NCBI RefSeq assembly: GCF_016055025.1 | Contig: NZ_JAECVW010000003.1 | Length of the DNA stretch: 64,000 bases | Source of the DNA: Thermoactinomyces intermedius | GTDB taxonomy: Bacteria; Bacillota; Bacilli; Thermoactinomycetales; Thermoactinomycetaceae | Strand: one strand, 5' to 3' | Shown here: positions 50,862 through 60,200 of the stretch, piece after piece | Position numbering within the stretch: position 1 is the first letter of the stretch | Layout: each line of letters opens with the position of its first letter | The notes under the pieces: model-generated | Database searches by the model: none | The model's input: the letters and a program-made list of their open reading frames with translations, nothing else | Told to the model about the DNA's origin: nothing | Made by a program: the position numbers and the translations under genes

Positions 50862-51380
50862 TGAATGATGTTTGTAAAATTGGTATTGTCCGAAAAGCAG
50901 TTTGCAAACATGGATAAACATTTCTTTTCGTTTTACCTGGTTGTTGGTGAAAATGCCGACGGCTCCTTGATCACGGCGAACCCCTTTTTGTTTGGAATAT
51001 TCTTCCATGATCCATCCCAATTCCTTTCCCTCATTCAGCGGAGCCCTGAATGAATCCGGAAGCGGAATGCGGGCTCCTCCGGCCAGCCGCAAGCGGTTGT
51101 TTTCATCCACAAGGGCTCCCCAGTTGCATAAAAACAAACCATTGGGCGTTTCGGTTACTCCGCCTTCCAAGCCAATTCCAATGGCTGCGTCCAAGGCTTT
51201 TTTGGCGCGGCGGGCACGGTGTATGGCCCCTTCGATGGTTTCCTCATCGGAAAAAGGCTGGTCTGAAACCCCGGAAGGAACGGATGCGGATAAAACCGTT
51301 CCGGTCCGGTTAAATTCCTGCCACGCTTCTTCAACGGCCCCGACTTTAGCGGGATTGGTCGATCCGACTGCGATGATCAT
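50859..51380 (-). CDS. Inosine/xanthosine triphosphatase (YjjX, DUF84 family)
   Basis: 173 residues from ATG 51380, about nine bases after AAGGTG; GTG 51392 is in frame. AVGSTNPAKVGAVEEAW at the start and GIGLEGGVTET match the YjjX/DUF84 non-canonical NTPases, which clear ITP and XTP from the nucleotide pool. The start overlaps the end of the sortase gene by 35 bases, so the two form a minus-strand operon. Confidence 0.88.
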   Translation of the reverse strand: MIIAVGSTNPAKVGAVEEAWQEFNRTGTVLSASVPSGVSDQPFSDEETIEGAIHRARRAKKALDAAIGIGLEGGVTETPNGLFLCNWGALVDENNRLRLAGGARIPLPDSFRAPLNEGKELGWIMEEYSKQKGVRRDQGAVGIFTNNQVKRKEMFIHVCKLLFGQYQFYKHHS

Positions 51381-51993
51381 CTTCGTTTTCACCTTCTTGA
51401 ATTTGAATCAATTCCGCCCGGATGATGTACCGATCCGGGGCATCTCCCACGAAATCAAACGGATAACAAGTTGACAGGGTCAGAACCGGATGGGAAATGG
51501 GAACGATCACGGTCCGGTCATCGGCGTGGGTGATCCAGGATTTGCGGATTTGATAAGTGAAAAGATGGTTCCCATATTTTATGTATAACCGGTCTCCTAT
51601 TTTCAGTTTGCCCAAATCCCGAAAAACGGTGTCCCGGTGGCCGGACAGGACGACGTGCCCGGTGTCCCCGGGATAAACCGTGCCATGTCCCTGATACAAT
51701 CCGACCCCTTTTTTTAAGGAATCCGGGTCTGTTCCTTTGACGATCGGGAGAATCCGTCCCAGTTTCGGAATCACCAGTTCGCCCAGTTTTTCACCTTGGC
51801 GGACGGGAGGGGGCGGGACGGGGATTCCCTGTTTCAAAGAGGGCATCGTGGTTTGGACATGCCAATCGGGGGCAACGGATGCCGCCAGTTGTTCATTTTG
51901 TTCCACGACCGATGTTTCTTTCTGCCAATGATACATATTGTAACAAAAGAAAATACCGCCTGCCAGAATCAGGAGCCAGGCCACTGTGCGCAT
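51346..51993 (-). CDS. Class D sortase
   Basis: 215 residues from ATG 51993, behind GAGGAGG (GTG 51996 also possible). An N-terminal membrane anchor (about 5-20), a proline-rich linker (PVPPPPVR), then the sortase barrel with the catalytic His in VLSGHRDTVF, Cys in LTLSTCYPF and Arg in DRYIIRAEL. It anchors proteins with an LPxTG-like sorting signal to the wall. No substrate with such a signal is in this window. The class D assignment rests on length and the TLSTC context. Confidence 0.9.
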   Translation of the reverse strand: MRTVAWLLILAGGIFFCYNMYHWQKETSVVEQNEQLAASVAPDWHVQTTMPSLKQGIPVPPPPVRQGEKLGELVIPKLGRILPIVKGTDPDSLKKGVGLYQGHGTVYPGDTGHVVLSGHRDTVFRDLGKLKIGDRLYIKYGNHLFTYQIRKSWITHADDRTVIVPISHPVLTLSTCYPFDFVGDAPDRYIIRAELIQIQEGENEDDHRSRIDQSR

Positions 51994-52102
51994 CACGCGT
52001 TTCCTCCTCGCCGGCTTCCATTTCCGTGTTTATGGTTTTTATTCGACAAGAAGACAAATATTCCCTGTATCACGCCGGGGAGAGAAAATCTCTCCTTGTG
52101 TT

Positions 52103-52132
52103 TTGACAAAGAAACAGAAAAAAAGGTATTTT
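52103..52132 (+). promoter_or_regulatory. Candidate promoter upstream of hprK
   Basis: TTGACA at 52103-52108, 18-base spacer, TATTTT at 52127-52132; about 110 bases before hprK. Confidence 0.4.
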
Positions 52133-52241
52133 AGGATATGAAACAAGTCAAGCCGCAAGAGGAATGGCATGCGTGAGCATAAAAACTGTCCGCCGTCAAA
52201 GCGGCAATCAAAGACCGGTTGGATGTTAGGAGATACGGACG

Positions 52242-53177
52242 ATGAGTAAAAAGGTTACATTGGAAAAGCTGATTCAAGAGTTTCGCCTGGAAGTGATTTA
52301 TGGTTGGGATCAATTGGACCGTGCCGTGACCGTCGCGGATTTGTACCGGCCGGGATTGGAGTTGGCAGGTTTTTTCACTTATCATCCGGTCGAACGTTTG
52401 CAGTTGCTTGGCAAAACAGAATTGTCCTTTATCGAGGGATTGACCAGGCAAAAAAGAGAGGAACGTTTGGAGCGGTTGTGCCATTCGGAAATCCCTTGTT
52501 TTATCGTGACGCGGCAGTTGGAAGTGCCGGTCGAATTGATCCAGGCTTCCAAGAAGAAAAAGGTGCCGATTTTGCGCACTTCACTGGCCACCACCAAATT
52601 TGCCAGCAAATTGACGAATTACCTGGAAAAATACTTGGCCCCGGCCACCACGATGCACGGGGTGTTGGTGGATGTGTATGGAATCGGTGTGTTGATTACG
52701 GGTTCAAGCGGAATCGGCAAAAGTGAAACGGCATTGGAACTGGTGAAGCGCGGCCATCGGTTGGTTGCCGATGATGCGGTGGAAATCACCCAGTCCGAAG
52801 AGGGGACACTGGTCGGACATGCCCCGGAATTGATCCGTTACCTCCTGGAGATCCGGGGACTCGGGATCATTAATGTCATGACCCTGTTTGGAGCCGGAGC
52901 CGTGCGCGATAAAAAGAAAATTTCGCTGGCGATTCACTTGGAAGCATGGAAAGAAGAACGCCAATATGACCGATTGGGCTTGGATGAAGAGAAAATCCGC
53001 ATTATCGACACAGAAATTCCCAAGTTGACCATTCCGGTGCGCCCGGGGAGAAACCTGGCGGTGATCATTGAAGTGGCGGCCATGAACTACCGGTTGAAGC
53101 AAATGGGTTATCATGCCGCGCAACAATTTGTCCAGCAATTGGGTTCGGCGATTGATGACAGTGAGGAATTTGATTGA
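52242..53177 (+). CDS. hprK: HPr kinase/phosphorylase
   Basis: 311 residues from ATG 52242 behind AGGAGA. It phosphorylates HPr (and Crh) at Ser46, the trigger for CcpA-mediated carbon catabolite repression. P-loop GSSGIGKSETALELVKRGH and the family signature EIRGLGIINVMTLFGAGAV are intact, as is the hexamer-forming C-terminus. hprK-lgt-ppaX order matches B. subtilis except for two inserted genes. PpaX downstream removes the pyrophosphate its phosphorylase reaction produces. Confidence 0.97.
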   Translation: MSKKVTLEKLIQEFRLEVIYGWDQLDRAVTVADLYRPGLELAGFFTYHPVERLQLLGKTELSFIEGLTRQKREERLERLCHSEIPCFIVTRQLEVPVELIQASKKKKVPILRTSLATTKFASKLTNYLEKYLAPATTMHGVLVDVYGIGVLITGSSGIGKSETALELVKRGHRLVADDAVEITQSEEGTLVGHAPELIRYLLEIRGLGIINVMTLFGAGAVRDKKKISLAIHLEAWKEERQYDRLGLDEEKIRIIDTEIPKLTIPVRPGRNLAVIIEVAAMNYRLKQMGYHAAQQFVQQLGSAIDDSEEFD

Positions 53178-53213
53178 TCGGGTTGAATCCGGGAGGAGGA
53201 GAAGAAAAATTTG

Positions 53214-54542
53214 ATGAAAAATATAAATGCATGGATGAAAGAGGGTTTTTCCTTTTTACAATGGGTGGTCTTCTTGTTGGCCAATGCGCTTTCGCTTCCC
53301 GTTGTCATCGGCCAGCTTTACCATCTCTCTGCTGCAGAAGTTGCCGGATTGATGCAGCGGACTTTTTTTGTGATCGGATTGACTTCTTTTTTGCAGGGAT
53401 GGTTGGGACACCGTTATCCTTTGGCAGACGGCCCGGCGGGAATCTGGCTCGGCATGTTCACGGTGATGGGAACCATGGCCGGGGCCGGTGAAGCCGGTCT
53501 TTCGGAGACCTTACGCGTGTTGGAAGGGGCGATGATCATGGCCGGGGTCATCATCATCGTGATTTCCGCCTTCCGCTTGCTTCCGAAAATCCTGTTTTTA
53601 TTCACCCCGTTGGTGACCGGTTCCTTTTTAATGCTGCTGTCGCTCCAATTAAGCGGTGTGTTCTTTCAGGGAATGTTCGGGATCGGGCAAGGCCGTGACG
53701 CGTTGGAGGGCAAATTGTTGCTCGTGTCGGTGACGGTTTTTGTCTTGGTGTGGGTTCTTTCCGTTTGGGGAAAAGGCTGGATGAAAAATTACGCGGTCTT
53801 AATCGGCATTGCGGCAGGTTGGGCCGGTTTCGCAGGACTGGGTTATGATGCGGCGGCGCCGGTTTCTTTTTCTTCTTTTGTCACCCTTCCGTCCGTCTTT
53901 GCCTGGGGAACACCGGTTTTTGATCCGAACATGATTTTAACCGTATTGGTGATTGTGTTGTTGCTTTTGTCCAATTTGATTGCAAGTGTGTCCGCCATGG
54001 AACAAGTGTTGTCCGGGAAGAACCGTTTGGAATCCGGGTTGTTGTCCCGTTCCGGAACGGTCAATGGGGTGGCGACGCTTGCTTCTTCCCTTTTTTCGAC
54101 GGTCGGGATGGTTCCTTTGACGGTTTCCGCCGGATTTGTCAGCATGACCGGCGAGAAGAGAAGACGTCCTTACCTGGCAGCCTGTCTCGGGGTTATCGCC
54201 ATTTCCTGCATTCCGCCCGTTATCTCGTTTTTTGCACAATTGCCGGGTCCAGTGGCTTATGCGGTCTTGTTGGCTTCGTTCGGGCAAATGTTCGGCATCG
54301 GTTTGAAAGGCGTGTTGAAAGAAGCGCTTGATTCGCGGAGATTTCAGATTTTGGGCATCACCATGTCGGCCGGGGTGGGAATGATGTTTCTTCCTTCCGA
54401 AGTGTTCCAAAACTTTCCCCCGGTGATTCAGTCCCTGATGAGCAACGGATTGCTGGTGGGGATGCTGATCTGTCTGGTGCTGGAACAATGTTGGAGGCCG
54501 CGTGGGGAGGAATCATTCAAAAAGGTGTCAAACCACGCATAA
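53214..54542 (+). CDS. NCS2-family nucleobase (uracil/xanthine type) permease
   Basis: 442 residues from ATG 53214 (TTG 53211 adjacent), behind GGAGGAGGAG. Twelve to fourteen hydrophobic helices; motif regions such as ADGPAGIWLGMFTVMG and NLIASVSAMEQVLSG correspond to the substrate-binding segments of uracil/xanthine permeases. The sequence is closer in style to the divergent YwdJ type than to PbuX or PyrP, so the substrate is uncertain. It lies between hprK and lgt, an insertion relative to B. subtilis. Confidence 0.82.
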   Translation: MKNINAWMKEGFSFLQWVVFLLANALSLPVVIGQLYHLSAAEVAGLMQRTFFVIGLTSFLQGWLGHRYPLADGPAGIWLGMFTVMGTMAGAGEAGLSETLRVLEGAMIMAGVIIIVISAFRLLPKILFLFTPLVTGSFLMLLSLQLSGVFFQGMFGIGQGRDALEGKLLLVSVTVFVLVWVLSVWGKGWMKNYAVLIGIAAGWAGFAGLGYDAAAPVSFSSFVTLPSVFAWGTPVFDPNMILTVLVIVLLLLSNLIASVSAMEQVLSGKNRLESGLLSRSGTVNGVATLASSLFSTVGMVPLTVSAGFVSMTGEKRRRPYLAACLGVIAISCIPPVISFFAQLPGPVAYAVLLASFGQMFGIGLKGVLKEALDSRRFQILGITMSAGVGMMFLPSEVFQNFPPVIQSLMSNGLLVGMLICLVLEQCWRPRGEESFKKVSNHA

Positions 54543-54575
54543 AGGCTGCTTCTTCGGTCAGGAGCAGCCGGTGGT
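54543..54575. terminator. Hairpin between convergent permease and zinc-ribbon genes
   Basis: GGCTGCT pairs with AGCAGCC around TCTTCGGTCAGG; the minus-strand side has a short TTTAT tail, the plus side none. Confidence 0.45.
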
Positions 54576-54581
54576 GATCTA

Positions 54582-54788
54582 TTACTCAAGCGTGATTTCG
54601 CGATCGGCATGACAAGTTTTCGGCTTGCGCCAATGAGGAAGGTACACAAACTGGATGGGATCATTGGACAAACATCCGGGAGTGGAGCAAAATCCGCGAT
54701 CTCCCATGATATACACACTTTGGCTGTTTCCGCATTCCATACAATCATAACGTTCTGCTTCTTCTCGGTGTAAATCGAACGCCAACAA
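54582..54788 (-). CDS. Small cysteine-rich (zinc-ribbon-like) protein
   Basis: 68 residues from TTG 54788, seven bases after GGAGGG. CMECG and a second pair CSTPGC could bind one zinc. The rest is acidic and aromatic, with no membrane segment. I do not recognise the family. Isolated on the minus strand. Confidence 0.6.
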   Translation of the reverse strand: MLAFDLHREEAERYDCMECGNSQSVYIMGDRGFCSTPGCLSNDPIQFVYLPHWRKPKTCHADREITLE

Positions 54789-55071
54789 AATAAATCCCTC
54801 CAATGATTTGTGTATACTATTTTAATGAATCAGACTTTTTATGTCCATAATAAATAATTCGATAAAAAATTGAAAAATACTGCACGGAAAGTCCGCCGGA
54901 ATTTTCATGACGTTGCTTTGGACAGGCCATCCTGCTTCGGATGGAAACCGCTTGATCCGGCCGGGATTTCCCTTGCAAAAATTTTTAGGTTACAATGAAG
55001 ACCAAATTTGTCCAAAATGGAAGGATGGATCCGTTGAGATTCCTGCTTGGGAAAGAAGGGGGATGAAGGGA

Positions 55072-55968
55072 ATGACGTTTATGGTGATTGATCCCGTGGC
55101 CTTTTCCATCGGCCCGGTCCAAGTGCATTGGTACGGGATCATCATGGCGACGGCAGCCATGTTGGGTTTGTGGTTGGCGACAATGGAAGCAAAGCGCCAA
55201 GGGCTGGATCCGGATATTTTGTTGGACATGATGATCTGGGTGCTGCCTTCAGCGATCGTGGGCGCCCGGCTTTATTATGTGCTTTTTGAGTGGGAGTATT
55301 ATGCCATGCATCCGGGAGACATCATTGCCGTTTGGAAAGGCGGACTGGCGATTCACGGCGGATTGATCGGCGCTTTTACAGCGGGATACATATTTGTGCG
55401 CAAGCATGGATTGTCATTTTTGCAAATGGCGGATATTGTGGCTCCGAGTATCATATTGGGCCAGGCGATCGGGCGTTGGGGAAATTTCATCAATCAGGAA
55501 GCCCATGGCGGGGAAGTGTCGCGGGCTTTTTTGGAAAGCTTGCATTTGCCCCGATGGTTGATTGAGCAGATGAATATTTACGGTGTGTATTATCATCCGA
55601 CGTTTCTGTATGAATCGGTCTGGAATTTGGCCGGATTCCTTTTACTGATCGGTTTACGGAAGATTCGCATCCGGCAAGGCGAGATTTTCTTTTCCTACTT
55701 GATCTGGTATTCACTGGGCCGCTTTTTCATTGAAGGCCTCCGGACGGACAGCCTTGCGTTTTCCGGCCCCGCTTTTTTGGAACAACTGCTGGCCGTGCTT
55801 TGGTCCCCGATGCATCTGTTGTTCGAACCGGGAATGTTAACCGGGGGGAACATCCGCATCGCGCAGTTGGTGAGCCTGATCGGCGTCTTGTCGGGGCTGG
55901 GGCTCATCATTTGGCGGCGCATGAGCAAAGCCGTCCCCAAGCAGGCCGATGAAAGTAAAAAAGCTTAA
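55072..55968 (+). CDS. lgt: Phosphatidylglycerol-prolipoprotein diacylglyceryl transferase
   Basis: Adds the diacylglyceryl group to lipobox cysteines, the first step of lipoprotein maturation; several lipoproteins in this window are substrates. 298 residues from ATG 55072; ATG 55063 and ATG 55081 are alternatives, and the open frame upstream to 54907 is too long for the family. About seven helices; HGGLIGAFTAGY and GRWGNFINQEAHGG are the Lgt signatures, with the catalytic Arg and His. Confidence 0.96.
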   Translation: MTFMVIDPVAFSIGPVQVHWYGIIMATAAMLGLWLATMEAKRQGLDPDILLDMMIWVLPSAIVGARLYYVLFEWEYYAMHPGDIIAVWKGGLAIHGGLIGAFTAGYIFVRKHGLSFLQMADIVAPSIILGQAIGRWGNFINQEAHGGEVSRAFLESLHLPRWLIEQMNIYGVYYHPTFLYESVWNLAGFLLLIGLRKIRIRQGEIFFSYLIWYSLGRFFIEGLRTDSLAFSGPAFLEQLLAVLWSPMHLLFEPGMLTGGNIRIAQLVSLIGVLSGLGLIIWRRMSKAVPKQADESKKA

Positions 55969-55991
55969 ATCCCCGAAGGAGTGGAACAAGC

Positions 55992-56636
55992 GTGAAATAT
56001 TCCGTCGTCCTTTTTGATCTGGATGGAACGCTGATCAATACCAATTCGTTGATTCTTGCTTCTTTTATGCATACGCTCAATCAGCATTGCCCCGGAAAGT
56101 ACACCCGGGACGATGTGCTGAAGATCATGGGGGAGCCTTTGCTCGACCAGATGCGCCGTTTTGATCCCGGCCAGGCCGAAGCAATGGTGAAAACCTACCA
56201 TGCTTACAATATCAAGCATCATGATGAATATGCCGAAGCGTTTCCCCATGTCCGGGAGGTTTTGCAAGCGTTGGATCAAGCCGGTGTGGTGATGGGGGTG
56301 GTTTCCAATAAACGCCGGGTCGTGGTGGAAAGAGGATTGGATCTGTTTCAGCTGACCCCGTTTATGAAAACGATCGTGTGCATCGGGGACACTCCCGAGG
56401 CAAAACCGGCTCCGGATATGATTTTTCTGGCTTTGGAACAGTTGAAGGCGGTTCCGGAAGAAGCCTTGATGGTCGGAGACAGCCGCTATGATTTGATGGC
56501 TGCCCGGCGAGCCGGGGTCGATGCGGCAGCGGTGGGTTGGAGCCTTCATGCGGAAGAGCTGAAGAAGTATGAACCGGCGTATTTCTTGCACGATATGCGT
56601 GATTTGCTTCGCATTTTGGATACAGAGAAGGGGTAA
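55992..56636 (+). CDS. ppaX: Pyrophosphatase PpaX (HAD family)
   Basis: 214 residues from GTG 55992 behind GAAGGAG. HAD motifs: DLDGTLI (nucleophile), VSNKRR, and GDSRYDLMAA. PpaX hydrolyses the pyrophosphate formed when HPr kinase/phosphorylase removes phosphate from Ser-P-HPr. It follows lgt, as in B. subtilis. Confidence 0.93.
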   Translation: MKYSVVLFDLDGTLINTNSLILASFMHTLNQHCPGKYTRDDVLKIMGEPLLDQMRRFDPGQAEAMVKTYHAYNIKHHDEYAEAFPHVREVLQALDQAGVVMGVVSNKRRVVVERGLDLFQLTPFMKTIVCIGDTPEAKPAPDMIFLALEQLKAVPEEALMVGDSRYDLMAARRAGVDAAAVGWSLHAEELKKYEPAYFLHDMRDLLRILDTEKG

Positions 56637-56645
56637 GCGGACAAA

Positions 56646-57131
56646 ATGCGCAAGACGGAACGATTCAAAGTGAGCGGGCCCAATTCATTATGGCAGGTAT
56701 ACCGGACGGTTCCCTTTTGGAAAGTGTTTAAAAACACCCTCGTGATCGTGATGGCCCGATATTTGCCGTGGATGGGGCTGAAAAGGCGGGTTTACCGCAA
56801 GCTGACCGGCATCGAAATCGGGGAATGCACGGCGGTTGCTTTCATGGTGATGATGGATATTTTGTATCCGGATAAAATCCATATCGGGAAAAATACGATT
56901 ATCGGATATAACACCACCATTTTGACGCATGAGTATTTGATTGATGAGTACCGGCTGGGGGATGTGTATATCGGCGATCATGTGATGATTGGCGCCAATT
57001 CCACCATCCTTCCGGGAGTGACGATTGGAGACCGTGCGGTGGTCGGAGCCGGTTCCGTGGTCACCAAAGATGTGCCCCCCGGCACTTTTGTGGCAGGAAA
57101 TCCGGCCAGAGTGATTAAAAGTACAAACTAA
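56646..57131 (+). CDS. yvoF: Hexapeptide-repeat acyltransferase YvoF
   Basis: 161 residues from ATG 56646, 10 bases after ppaX. After about 60 residues comes a left-handed beta helix of hexapeptide repeats (IHIGKNTIIGYNTTILTHEY, VYIGDHVMIGANSTILPGV, AVVGAGSVVTKDVP) ending AGNPARVIK, typical of the CysE/LacA/NodL acyltransferases. Acceptor unknown. The lgt-ppaX-yvoF order is as in B. subtilis. Confidence 0.92.
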   Translation: MRKTERFKVSGPNSLWQVYRTVPFWKVFKNTLVIVMARYLPWMGLKRRVYRKLTGIEIGECTAVAFMVMMDILYPDKIHIGKNTIIGYNTTILTHEYLIDEYRLGDVYIGDHVMIGANSTILPGVTIGDRAVVGAGSVVTKDVPPGTFVAGNPARVIKSTN

Positions 57132-57143
57132 TAAGGCATTGAT

Positions 57144-57174
57144 CCAAAAACCGGAATCCGATTCCGGTTTTTGG
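57144..57174. terminator. Hairpin after yvoF
   Basis: CCAAAAACCGGAAT pairs with ATTCCGGTTTTTGG around a three-base loop. The U-run is within the stem. Confidence 0.7.
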
Positions 57175-57298
57175 CATTCATGGGATGAAAGATTGGAATT
57201 TATATGAACAACGGTGAGATACACTATATTTAAATTCGCTGGGAAGTTATTATTTAATCAGATTAATTATTCATGGGTGATATGAAAGGGGAGTCAAG

Positions 57299-60200
57299 GT
57301 GAATTGGTTGACCCGTTTTTCACTGCGAAACGTTGCCGCAGTGTTGATATTGATCATTTTGGTAACCGGTGGCGGTGTTTATACAGCAACCCAATTAAAG
57401 ATGGAAGCCATGCCGGATATCAACTTTCCGGTGATTGTCGCAGTCACCCCGTATCCGGGGGCATCGCCTGAGGATATCGCCGAAGAGGTGACCAAGCCGA
57501 TAGAAAGAGAAATCATGGGAGTCAAAGGGGTGGACAAGGTTACATCCATCTCGGCAGACAGCACTTCCGTGGTGGTTGCCCAATTTGATTTTGACGCGGA
57601 TCTGGACAAGGCGCAGCAACAAATGAGAGACGCCCTGGATCGTTTGGATTTGCCGGACGATGTGATGGATACAACCTTTAACCGGTTTGGATTCAACACC
57701 TTCCCCATGATTAACTTCACGGTAACCAGTGACAAGAAAAATGCCACTGAACTGGAGCAATGGGTCAAAGATGTGGTGAAACCCAAGCTGGAGTCGATCG
57801 AAGGGGTCGGTGAATTACAGGTAAAAGGAGAAGGACCCAAAGCGGTATACATCCGTTTGAATCCGGAAGCATTAAAGAAACATAACCTCACTTTGCAACA
57901 AGTGCAACAAGCTTTGGCCAGTGCCCAAATGTCTTTGCCGCTGGGGGATTTAAACACCGGTAATGTGGATATGCCTGTACGCATTCACCAAGAGATCACT
58001 TCGGTGGAAGACTTGAAAAATTTTGAGTTGACCGTTCCGACCAATCCGACGGAAGGCATGCAGGATGCCTTCAACCAAATCGGTCAATCCATGGAGAGCT
58101 TGGGTCAAGCCGTAGGCGGCTTGGGACAAGCTGTCGGAGGATTGAGCGAAGGGCTCGGACAAATGAGCAAGGGATTGGGACAGGTGAGCCAAGGATTGGG
58201 CCAAGTCAGCCAAGGAACCCAGCAGTTGGCGAAAGTACAGGCCCATACCCAAAAAGTCCAAGCCGAAATGATCGGGATTCAGATTGAGTTAAATAAAGCG
58301 ATGGAGCAACTGCAAAAAGATCCTGAAAATCCGGAGCTGCAACAACAAATCGCCATGTTGCAGGGACAGTTGAAGGCCAAACAAGCCGAACTGGTGGCGC
58401 TGAGCAAACAATTGCAAGCAATGCTGGCGAAGATGCCCAAATCCTCCGGAGCCGTGCCGAAAGGAAACGGCCAATCGGTCAAAATGCCGGCTGCACAAGG
58501 AAAAACTTCTGCCGGTACCGGAAAACCGGAAATGAAAGAACCGGAAATCAAAACCGTCAAACTTCAGGACATCGCCACCATTACGGAATCAGCAGAAGGT
58601 CAATCCATGATCACCCGGACCAATGGGAAACCCTCCATCAATGTGGAGGTCATCAAAAATCCGGATGATAACGTGGTGGAAACGGCGGATGCAGTGAATG
58701 CGCAACTGGATCAGCTGGCAAAAACCAATAAAGACGTTCAATTCATGAAGTTGTTCGACCAGTCGGACAGTGTCAAAATGTCCATCCATTCCATGATGCG
58801 GGAAGGATTGCTCGGGGCTCTGTTTGCTTCGGTTGTGATTCTTCTGTTCTTACGGAATGTGCGCATGACATTGATTTCGATTGTTTCGATTCCGGTGTCT
58901 GTTTTTGCAACCTTGATCTTGTTGAAACAAGCGGATGTGAGCCTCAATATCATGACCCTTGGCGGAATGACAGTGGCCATCGGACGCGTGGTCGATGACA
59001 GCATTGTCGTGATCGAAAACATTTACCGCCACCTGATGAAGGGAGTGGAGCGCACATCTGAATTGATCCGGTTGGCGACCAAAGAGGTTGCTTCAGCCAT
59101 TACTTCCTCCACGTTGACGACGGTTGCGGTGTTTGTTCCGCTCGGGATGATTGAAGGGATTATCGGGGAAGTCTTTTATCCCTTTGCGCTGACGGTGACC
59201 ATATCGCTTTTGTGCTCGCTGGTGGTGGCTGTCACCATTGTTCCGGTCTTGGCGAAATTGCTGGCCTTAAACGGAAAGCCGTTGAAGAGAGACCGGACAA
59301 GAAGCCGATTGGCGGAACAATACAAAAAAGCGTTGCGCTGGTCCTTGAATCATAAAAAAATCGTTTTGGTCGGGTCGACTTTATTGTTGCTGGGAAGTTT
59401 TGCGCTCGTTCCTTTGATCGGAACCATTTTCCTTCCTTCCGATAAAGAAAAAGCGATGAGCATCGAATTGAAGATGCCTTCCGGCACGAATTTGGAAAAA
59501 ACGAATCAAGTCGCCGAACAAATGGAGCAAAAGTTGAAACAGCACCCGGAAGTGAAAACGATCAGCAGTTCGGTCGGGAACATGAGCGGCCAGATGATGG
59601 CCAATGACGGATCGGCGGGCAGCAGCAACCGCGCTTCCATGTTCGTCACCTTGGCGGATGACACCGAGCTGGACACCTTTTTGGAAAACGTCCGCAAGGA
59701 ATTGAATGCGGTGGATCAGAATGCTGTCGTGAATGTCAGTGAAGTCAACAGCATCAATCCCGCTACCAACTCCATTGAAGTGGTGATTACCGGGGATTCG
59801 ATGGACAAGATCCGGACATTGACCAACCAATTGACGGCAAAAATTCAAAAAGTGAACGGCCTTGCCAATGTGGAAAACAATTTGAGTGAACAGAAGAAAA
59901 TCGTCACCATTGAAGTGGATGATGCCAAAGCCGCCAAAAAAGGCTTGGTGGCCCAACAAGTCGCCGCCAGTGTCCGCGGCTTGTTGCAGGCGGATACAAT
60001 CTTTGAAATAGAGAAAGGAAACGAATCGCAAGAAGTGAAATTGGGATTGGAACAAGATGAAGTCAACTCGGTGGATAAGGTGAAAGAAATCCGGATTTTA
60101 TCTTCCGCCGGTGAACTGGTTCCACTCAAAGACATTGCCACCGTCAAAGTGGAAGAAGGACCGGTGACCGTCAAAAGAGAGAACGGGCAGTTGGCTGCCA

